50,021 nt of DNA. Source: Actinomycetota bacterium. GTDB taxonomy: Bacteria; Actinomycetota; Aquicultoria; Aquicultorales; JAMCWL01. This document shows, piece after piece, positions 49,849 to 50,021 of the stretch; position 1 is the first letter of the stretch, and each line of letters starts with the position of its first letter. The notes beneath the pieces are model-generated. The model worked only from the letters and a program-made list of their open reading frames with translations. It had not been told where the DNA came from and searched no databases. The stretch covers positions 1 to 50,021 of the forward strand of contig JAMCWL010000113.1 of the NCBI GenBank assembly GCA_023481285.1. The letters run 5' to 3'. The translations under genes were made by a program, and so were the position numbers.

Positions 49849-50021
49849 CTGTCATCACTTTATTTCTTGACAAAGCACGGCTTTTGAAAACCGAAGAAGC
49901 TTGTTGAGCTTGACAAGCGCATGGCGGCCGGTTCGCCGACGGCTTGTGCCAGGTTTGGCACCCCCGGTTACGTCGGTAGACCGTCACCGGATCCATAAGT
50001 TGAGTTGGGACAAATTGACTA
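49849..50021. other. Right-edge intergenic region upstream of sugar operon
   Basis: 173 bp upstream of the RpiB-like gene. It holds short inverted repeats (TGCCA-GGTT-TGGCA near 49949-49962) and TTGTCAAG words on minus, but no -10 at a proper distance. No known riboswitch class was recognised. Confidence 0.4.

Noticed and set aside
49949-49962. TGCCA/TGGCA hairpin at the right edge as a riboswitch
   Set aside because: No known riboswitch core sequence was recognised around it, and the window ends before the full upstream region is visible.

Overview
The window looks like a chromosome segment of an uncultured, probably deep-branching actinobacterium (Actinomycetota) of medium-high GC content. 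The main evidence is gene order. Read on the minus strand from about 36.5 kb to 0.4 kb, it runs tig, clpP, clpX, valS, folC, ndk, [nuo operon], DUF4321 gene, radC, mreB, mreC, mreD, mrdA (PBP2), rodA, DUF697 gene, TIGR03960 radical SAM gene, TIGR03936/DUF2344 gene, rng, rplU, rpmA, obg. Without the bracketed nuo block this is close to the classical actinobacterial tig-clp-valS-folC-ndk-mre-rne-rplU-rpmA-obg neighbourhood. L27 begins directly with MAHKKG, without the cleaved leader typical of Firmicutes, which fits. The genus cannot be told from this sequence.

Region 1 (0.4-14.3 kb) holds GTPase/ribosome genes, RNase G, the two radical-SAM-associated proteins, and a full rod-shape and septal/lateral wall cluster (mreBCD, PBP2, RodA) with radC. 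Promoters matching TTGACA/TATAAT are visible upstream of rplU, rpmA and the DUF4321-radC-mre unit. An intrinsic terminator lies between rpmA and obg.

Region 2 (14.5-25.9 kb) is a complex I operon, nuoABCDHIJKLMN, without nuoE, nuoF or nuoG. Its NuoI is a 651-residue fusion: a NuoI-like N-terminal helix, then an inserted GltD/NfnB-like FAD- and NAD(P)-binding oxidoreductase with its own N-terminal Fe-S motifs, then the two NuoI 4Fe-4S motifs. The missing NADH module may have been replaced by this insertion. It is the most striking feature of the window.

Region 3 (26-36.5 kb) carries ndk, a membrane zinc-ribbon protein, folC, an orphan BlaI-like repressor with a palindromic candidate operator, valS, a small lipoprotein, clpX, clpP and tig.

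Region 4 (36.5-40 kb) is a tRNA hub: Leu-TAG, Lys-CTT and His-GTG on minus, Arg-TCT and Gly-TCC on plus. It is full of unusual structure. Three copies of an ATTAGA-iterated element each sit directly behind a long hairpin behind a tRNA. A duplicated tRNA-Arg 3' end lies 191 bp downstream of that tRNA. Nudix, methyltransferase and Rieske genes lie between.

Region 5 (40-50 kb) is a carbohydrate block: YqeC-type 6-phosphogluconate dehydrogenase, glycogen debranching enzyme, glucose dehydrogenase, transaldolase, an HPS-like TIM barrel, split transketolase, an Rpe-like epimerase and an RpiB-like isomerase. Three of these sugar-phosphate enzymes lack canonical active-site residues. A frameshifted relic of the debranching enzyme and a C-terminal relic of a cyclase-family gene show recent rearrangement.

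Throughout, intergenic regions carry 7-8 bp tandem repeat arrays (ATCCAGT, TGGTACCT and AAGAAACC types and others) resembling cyanobacterial STRR arrays. Some of them have run into gene ends. No rRNA, CRISPR array, integrase or transposase gene was seen. All calls come from reading the sequence and recalling family motifs; no searches were run.
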